Assembly: GCF_901000735.1 (NCBI RefSeq)
Contig: NC_081542.1
Coordinates: 31,134,111 to 31,198,110, forward strand
DNA from: Corylus avellana
Lineage: Eukaryota; Streptophyta; Magnoliopsida; Fagales; Betulaceae
Length of the DNA: 64,000 bases
Reading direction: 5' to 3'
A model generated the notes under the pieces. The model saw nothing but the letters and a program-made list of their open reading frames with translations, had not been told where the DNA came from and did no database searches. Position numbers and translations under genes: made by a program. Within the stretch, counting starts at the first letter, position 1. Each line of letters begins with the position of its first letter. This document shows, in pieces, positions 58,586-64,000 of this stretch.

Positions 58586-58983
58586 GAAACAATATGGGTA
58601 CACAAGTGATTATGGTTAGCGATTTTTTTTTTAATCGCAACTGACTTAGGTAGTTAACAATTATTGAAACTCAAAACTGCACTGCTAACCTTGGGCTACT
58701 TTTAGAGCATATTTAAATGGTATTAAACACCAAAACTTTCTTCATTTGCGTATAGTATTATTTTTTTATATATTATATATAAGGGTAGGCGGTTAGCGGT
58801 TATTAATCATCTTCATCTACCTATAAAATCGCTAACAGCACCGTAGCCCACTGGCAACTTATTCCAATTGCTTGCAAAAGTGGTTATACGATTAACATTT
58901 ATTACTAGTTATCAAGCCGCTAACAAAACAAGACCTACTAAAAAGCACTTTATGCTCAAGAAATATAAGTGTTGTTTTACTGA

Positions 58984-59159
58984 AGAGAAATGCTAAACAT
59001 CTAAAAATTTTATTCCGAACGTTGGCTCCCAAATGATGTGTCATCATCCCATGAATTGGGGACACATTAATTTCTCAAAATAATAAATTTCATAAGATGG
59101 TAATACATCATTTGGGAACCAACTTTTGAAAAGAAAATTTGGGATGTGTAGCACTTCTC
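58984..59159. mobile_element. hAT-type MITE, family N (176 bp)
   Basis: Ends AGAGAAATGCTAAACATC and GATGTGTAGCACTTCTC are inverted repeats, with GTTGGCTCCCAAATGATGTG inverted inside. A perfect 8-bp duplication TTTACTGA lies at 58976-58983 and 59160-59167. Confidence 0.85.
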
Positions 59160-59167
59160 TTTACTGA

Positions 59168-59912
59168 AACAAATAGCCTCTAGAAGAGGAGAGTTTGGTA
59201 TATAAAAATTTCATATGGCATATTATATATTACACAAGTATCCCAAAAAAAAACAAAAAAAATGCATTTGCGATTTTTCTTTTTTTGGTAAAGAATAAAT
59301 AGAATATATTTAAATAGTATAAATAATTAAACATACGTATAGTGTATTATTATTATTTTTTACATGTCCACACAAGAAGAGGGATGAGAATTTGATCTAA
59401 TGACCTCTGCTTCATACGTCGTGATTTTCAGTTGATTAAATTACCCCTTGAGGGCCATATAAATATAGTGCATTTGAGAAGCCTTTAATCAACCTAAAAA
59501 AGTACCATGAAATAACGTACTATTTTAGATAGAAAATTCCAAGAACAAATGGGGAATGGCCTTAGACTAGGGGTGTCAACCCTGTTACAGTTAGCAGTTA
59601 TTGGCTAAAATCGTTAATCGGAACTAGGGTAGCTGATTGGCCAATTTTAAAAACCAGAATCGGTTACCAGTTACCCGGTTACGTAATAACCGCCGGTTAT
59701 CGGTTGGTAGCTGGTCATCCGGATTGGTAACCGGGTCTTTAAAAAAAATTGGTATTTATGGCTTATTTTGGGTATTGAGCCTACTTAAAAAAAAAAAAAA
59801 AAATTCCTAGTTTTTTAAAAAATAATTAGGACTTTTTTGGCCCAATAAGCTAGGCTTTGTTTATTTTTTATTGAACTGGTATTCCATTCCTAAGGCTCAA
59901 ATAGTTCCTTGA
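59168..59912. other. non-coding interval with a partial hAT-like repeat
   Basis: From 59570 the text begins TAGGGGTGTCAACC, as hAT termini do, followed by CGGTTA/TAACCG-rich sequence to about 59740. The other end is not defined. No gene. Confidence 0.4.
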
Positions 59913-60087
59913 TCAGAGATTACAGTTTAACGAATGCATGCAAGAGGAAAAATCGTCCCTCCAGAATCTATCTCCATTAACCGTAAGCCCATGTTTTGTG
60001 AGCAAGTGAGCAGCAGTGTTGGCTATGCGCTTTGTGTGGCAGATCTGCCATTCCTGGAGGCTATTGAGGATAATCTTTGCGTCATTA
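59913..60087 (-). pseudogene. C-terminal RNase H-like fragment cut by an LTR
   Basis: The minus strand reads LQEWQICHTKRIANTAAHLL then TKHGL and ends at a stop at 59913-59915. The H…R.AN.AAH pattern is the C-terminus of the plant RNase H-like (RVT_3) domain found in LINE-derived and host-copied sequences. Its N-terminal side would continue above 60087 but is interrupted there by the Tat LTR. Confidence 0.6.
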
Positions 60088-60677
60088 TGTTAAGGGTATA
60101 ATATGTTGAAGCAGTTTTCCGAATAATGACGTGGGAAAGGGCCCAGCACAATACTTGATAACCGAGTGTTGAGCTGAGAATGAAGGATAAGGAAAAAGGG
60201 ATCAAAGCTGCCGGCGTTGTCCGGCCGGTGGAAGCTCCGATGCCAAAGTTAGTTGAAGTGTTCAAAAGACAGATGAACTTGAAGATTATGGATTAGGGAA
60301 AGATAAGCAAAGTATTCAGTTTTAGGGTAAAAAGAAGTTACCGAAATAGTGAAAGGGAACCCCCCTTTTATAGGCATCAGATTGTACCTGTTCATCTGAC
60401 ACTGTGGACTTTTACTAAGGGTCCACGTGTCAACAATATATCGGAGAACATCAAATAGGATATTTATTCAGATATGTTTATTATTTCCTGAGGGTAACAC
60501 TCGGTACTTACCTCAGGCTCGGCTAACCGAGCCTGATAACCGAGTGTCGATAATATAATCTATATAAGCCTAAGTCTGTCGAACATGAGTTTATTTTGAA
60601 CAGTAAAAATAACCAAGTGTGGGGAATGGGCCGGTAGGTTTGAACTGGGCCCAGCCCAGCGGAAACATGATCCAACA
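60088..60677 (-). mobile_element. 3' LTR of a second Tat-type gypsy element
   Basis: On the minus strand it starts TGTTGGATCATGTTTCCGC at 60677 and ends TTATACCCTTAACA at 60088, about 590 bp, with TGTT…AACA ends. The TATA box (TATAAAAGG) is at about 60364-60372. Just inside is a purine-rich tract on the minus strand. Repeated CTCGGTTATCA-type text is typical of such LTRs. The left target bases would be CATTA (60083-60087); the right copy is outside. Confidence 0.75.
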
Positions 60678-60698
60678 GTTACCCCTCAATTTCCTTTT
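60678..60698 (-). promoter_or_regulatory. polypurine tract of the second Tat element
   Basis: The minus strand reads AAAAGGAAATTGAGGGGTAA immediately before the LTR start. Confidence 0.6.
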
Positions 60699-61289
60699 CT
60701 AACAGAACAAGGAAATTACATGTAGAAAACCGAGTGTAGGTCAGTTTTTATAAGCTCGGTTTTGACTTTTGGCAAAATGACGCGAATTGATCGATTTTTT
60801 GAATTTCATTTTTTGAATTTTGAATTTCAAAAAATAAAACTGAAGCATTTGGGATGCTTACCTCCGCCTTTTTGCAAGCCACGCGTCGGATTTCTGGTGG
60901 TTTCACGTTTTCTGTAGTAGACACGCGTCAGCTTCTGCACCGAGAAAGAAATGCAGAGACGTCGTTTCGCCGAACCCGCTACCTAGGGTATTCAATGTGT
61001 CGTTCGGTTTTCTTTCGTAGGTCTTTATAAACCTTCCTTCCCCTTCATTTATGCTTCATTTTTACTTCACAGACGCCTTTGTTGCTCTTTCGGAGTTCTA
61101 TCGATCTTCTTCTTTCTTCTCAACTTGGCATTTTCTTCGTACAAGCCCTTTTTACAAGTAGTGCATATCAAAAATTCGGTTGAGTCTGTTTTTGTGGCTG
61201 AACCTTTCATCCACCTAAACTACCCCGTACTTTTTTACTTTGACTCCGTCCTCCCTCTCCATTTCCTGTCTTGTAATCCTCTGATATCG
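60699..61289 (+). promoter_or_regulatory. putative promoter and 5' leader of the opposite-strand gene
   Basis: TTTATAAACC at about 61023-61032 on the plus strand is a plausible TATA box, followed by a CT-rich leader (TTCCTTCCCCTTC) typical of plant transcription starts. No ATG-initiated long frame precedes 61290. Confidence 0.45.
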
Positions 61290-61888
61290 ATACCTGATGA
61301 GTCTCGGTTGAAGACGTTCCCAAGGAACTGGGTGAATCACACCCAGTTCCATGGAGATCCAAACTGTCGGGGGAAAATGAACAGCAGATCCGTGAAGCTT
61401 GTCACCTTCCTAACTCGGTTCAGTTACGGTTTGACGACGATAAAGTTGGGCCTGTGGTGGATGTCGATAGTAAAGAAGCCTGCGTTTATTTGAACATGTT
61501 CCAGATTGGTTTGAGGTTGCTTTCCCGAGGGTAGTTCGGGAGTTGCTGAGTTACGTTCGGATAGCTCCACATCAGTTAGCGCCGAACGGTTGGAGAGTAT
61601 TCTTTGCCTCCATGATTGCTTGGCCAATGATCCTCGGGGTGGATTATCCACTCACAGTTGTGGAATTTCTTTCGGTTTACCGACTGACGAAGTGTTCCAG
61701 AACCGAGTTTCTGTACACTTTCCAGCTCAGGAAGAAAAAGAAACTCTTCACCTTCAGGCGCACATATTCGAGCAACCACGAGTGGAAGGATGAGTTTTTC
61801 TTTGTACAAGGTGACTGGGAATTCTCACATTCTGAAGTAATCAGGGACCCAAGCGTCCCTTGAGAAACTACTGCCCCGTCAAACCGAG

Positions 61889-61963
61889 GTAAAGCCGAGT
61901 TTCGCACTTTGTTCGTTTTACTTCTCTTTTGCGGCAAAACTATTTCTGACATCTGTTTTTCAG
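61889..61963 (+). other. intron 1 of the opposite-strand gene
   Basis: Starts GTAAAG and ends with a T-rich tract TCTGTTTTTCAG. The phase (1) joins the upstream frame to the downstream open frame exactly. Confidence 0.7.
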
Positions 61964-63457
61964 GTCAACAAGAACCTCGTTTAACCCCGGTAGAGGAGAA
62001 ACGTGTGAAGGATGTGCTGAGGTACGCTGAGCTTAATCCTCTGAAGATGGATTACGACATCATCATGGTTGAGGAGAACCTGAGGCGATATGTGTGGACC
62101 CCTGCACCCGCGAGGCTAGTAGAAGCTACTACGCCAAGAGTAACAACTACCGAGGTGCCGAGAAGGCCGACTGCTAAGGCTGCCGAGTCTTCCAAAGGGA
62201 AGGGAGAGGAAAGCTGAAGATGTTCCTCTGAAGAAACACTCGGCGAGGCCGCCAGATAGTGCAAGAGTCTCGCTGACGATGGCTGGCGAGCCTGAGGGTC
62301 CCAAAATCCCATCTCTAAAGAAGAGCAAGAAACGAGTAAAGACCACTGCGGGGAAGATTAAAAAGAAAATTAGGGCTGCCGAGGATAGCTCGCAAACAGC
62401 TGGACTTGTTGCTGATCTCGCATCGGAAGAAGTAATAGCACACCCGGTCGACGTACATGGAGAAACAGGAAACGGGGGCGCCAACGATCCGAGTGCCCCT
62501 AAGCCTGAAGTAACTGCTCCCCACATCAGGGCATATTCCAATGTCCTTGGCCGAGTCAGGGAGTTCCTGAGTAGGCAGGATAAGTTGGCTCAGGATGCCC
62601 TTCTTGCAAAGCGGACTCCACCATCTTCTTCTTCCAAACCAACCAGAGCCGAAGTTTCAACTTCTGAAGCTTTGGAAGTCACACCCCCCTCAGCCGTTCC
62701 TCGTCCCTCTATTCCAACTGAGGCCGTACAAATAAGTTCTTCTGAATCCGAGGAACAAGATCCCATAAAGGTTGATGAAGTGTACGCCTTCTTGGCCTCC
62801 AAAACAACACCTGCAGTACCCTTGGCGGTTATCCACCTAGGACAAACCAAAGGTGAGCCTTCGTTCCCATGCCCCGAGGTTGACAGAACTGAGCCTATGG
62901 TTGAAGAGATCATAGGTAGTGGGCCTGAGGTTTAAGAACTGGCCACTTTTGGTCCCTCGGTCACCAAGGTTGCTGACCAAGTGCCAGTATTTATCGAGCC
63001 AATGGACACCGAACAAACCTTTGTCGAAGAGGTGGTTGAAGTGTCCGAGGATGAAGAGCAACTGGACGCGGAACTTGCAGCAACCGCTGGTGGAGTTGCT
63101 GAAGAGGAAGTGGGCTTCAAGTTTCCAGTTGGCGGTGAATCGCCACATCTTGGAGAATCGTCCCAACCTGTGAAGAGCGAACCACCGAGCATGACTACGG
63201 AGAGTCCTTTTGAGCCTCCGACAAATATTTACATGGAGAAACCTGCCGGGTCTTCAAGGGCAGCCGATTCCTCAGCAGAGCGTACACCTGACCCAATCTT
63301 TTGGACTATTGGGGAGCCTCTCTCTCGGCTAGGTGACAAATGGCTCGACAATCCTTTCGCTTTACTGGCCAGTGCGATCCTAGCCACTAATCCAGTGGAC
63401 ATAAGTGCTCAATTCCCCAAGGAAGTGATGGAGCATATATTGTACCATCAGCTAGAG

Positions 63458-63529
63458 GTAAATATATTCCCACTTACTTGGTTTCTGATAGCAATATTTT
63501 TGTTCTAATAAACTTCTTTCTATTTGCAG
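63458..63529 (+). other. intron 2 of the opposite-strand gene
   Basis: Starts GTAAAT after GCTAGAG and ends TTTCTATTTGCAG. Phase 0; it removes a stop and joins two long frames directly. Confidence 0.75.
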
Positions 63530-64000
63530 GGGTCAATGAATAGCATGAACTACTACCTTCGTTTTAGAAGGTCCGCTGAGAGTATGGCTCGGGAAACCGA
63601 GGAAATCGAGAAGAAGCTTGAGGAAGCTGAAGTTGAGATACAACGTTTGGAAGCTCAAAGTGCTGGGGCTATCTCTCGGTCTCAGAAGTTGGAATTTGAA
63701 TTGGCTGTCGGGAGGATAAAATACGAGAGTTTACTGGTTGACTTCTCAATCCTTGAGGAGGGAGCAACTCGGCTCAAAAAGAGCTTTGACGAAATCTCGG
63801 CATTGGAGCCTGAAAGTACCAAAAAGAAGCTTGAAGATGCTGAGGTTGAGCTAAACCGAGTTCAAGAGATGTCTACTTAGCAAGGGAACGAGCTCCTCCT
63901 TGCTAAACAGCAAATTCAAGATCTGGACACTCGGTGCTCTCAAAATCTTTCCCAAATTCGAAAACAAGGAATCCAGGGGATTGCTGAGAGAGCCAGGAAT

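Larger units (their letters stand above)
60088..64000 (-). mobile_element. second Tat-type gypsy element, 3' part
   Basis: This spans from the 3' LTR to the window end. The part seen contains no pol; it is the zone between pol and the 3' LTR, occupied by a gene on the opposite strand. Orientation follows from LTR polarity and polypurine tract. Classed as Tat from the antisense gene and LTR style. Confidence 0.7.
61290..64000 (+). pseudogene. opposite-strand gene of the Tat element (PF04195-like plus coiled coil), broken
   Basis: Plus strand. Exon 1 (about 61290-61888) encodes a domain resembling 'putative gypsy type transposon' (PF04195): NMFQIGLRLL, RIAPHQLAPNGWRVFF, then HEWKDEFFFVQGDWEF. 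It has a one-base frameshift near 61525 and a stop at 61861-61863. A 75-nt GT-AG intron lies at 61889-61963 (phase 1). Exon 2 holds a charged, Ser/Pro-rich linker with frame breaks near 62217 and a stop near 62935. A second 72-nt GT-AG intron lies at 63458-63529 (phase 0). Exon 3 starts NSMNYYLRFRRSAESM and is a long coiled coil (IEKKLEEAEVEIQRLEAQ) with a stop at 63878-63880, then open again to the window end. Function unknown. Comparable extra ORFs exist in Tat/Grande elements. Confidence 0.7.

Overview
The window is nuclear DNA from a flowering plant, most likely a woody eudicot. Its four intact genes are intronless secreted flavin oxidases of the plant berberine-bridge-enzyme-like (BBE-like) family. 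Almost everything else is plant transposon sequence: Ty3/gypsy Tat-type and Athila-type elements, Ty1/copia, a TRIM, hAT, CACTA and MITEs. I cannot name the species.

Layout. 1-12842 is a nested LTR-retrotransposon stack. A minus-strand gag-only element (5' LTR 1170-2507) sits in a decayed minus-strand Tat-type gypsy element (2508-9750), which itself sits in the 3' part of a plus-strand Athila-like element (3' LTR 11586-12842). 12843-18050 holds small elements: a long-TIR MITE, a TRIM, a CACTA derivative and a repeated fold-back MITE. 18052-41688 is a tandem array of three repeat units, each with one BBE-like gene on the minus strand (24199-25800, 31608-33209, 38844-40445), a copia LTR and MITEs. 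Unit 1 is longer because of private hAT and MITE insertions. Units 2 and 3 are almost identical and are separated by exactly 100 Ns, so one of them may be an unmerged overlap of contigs. 41403-44077 is a non-autonomous hAT. 45297-48681 is an internally deleted copia element whose 3' LTR carries a triplicated 397-bp block. 52573-54174 is a fourth, diverged BBE-like gene. 54175-60087 is AT-rich intergenic DNA with small hAT-type MITEs and a LINE-like RNase H fragment. 60088-64000 is the 3' end of another minus-strand Tat element, which carries on the opposite (plus) strand a broken but clearly spliced-type host-like gene with its own TATA box.

How the parts relate. The BBE-like genes are the only probable functional protein genes. 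All are 533 codons, align without gaps, keep the two covalent FAD anchors (His111, Cys173) and have a TATA box 60-80 bp upstream. They look like secreted FAD oxidases of the monolignol/carbohydrate-oxidase branch. The transposons date and explain the array: insertions with clear target-site duplications are private to unit 1 or shared by units 2 and 3, giving an order of events. All alignments were made by eye; percent identities and database assignments were not computed.
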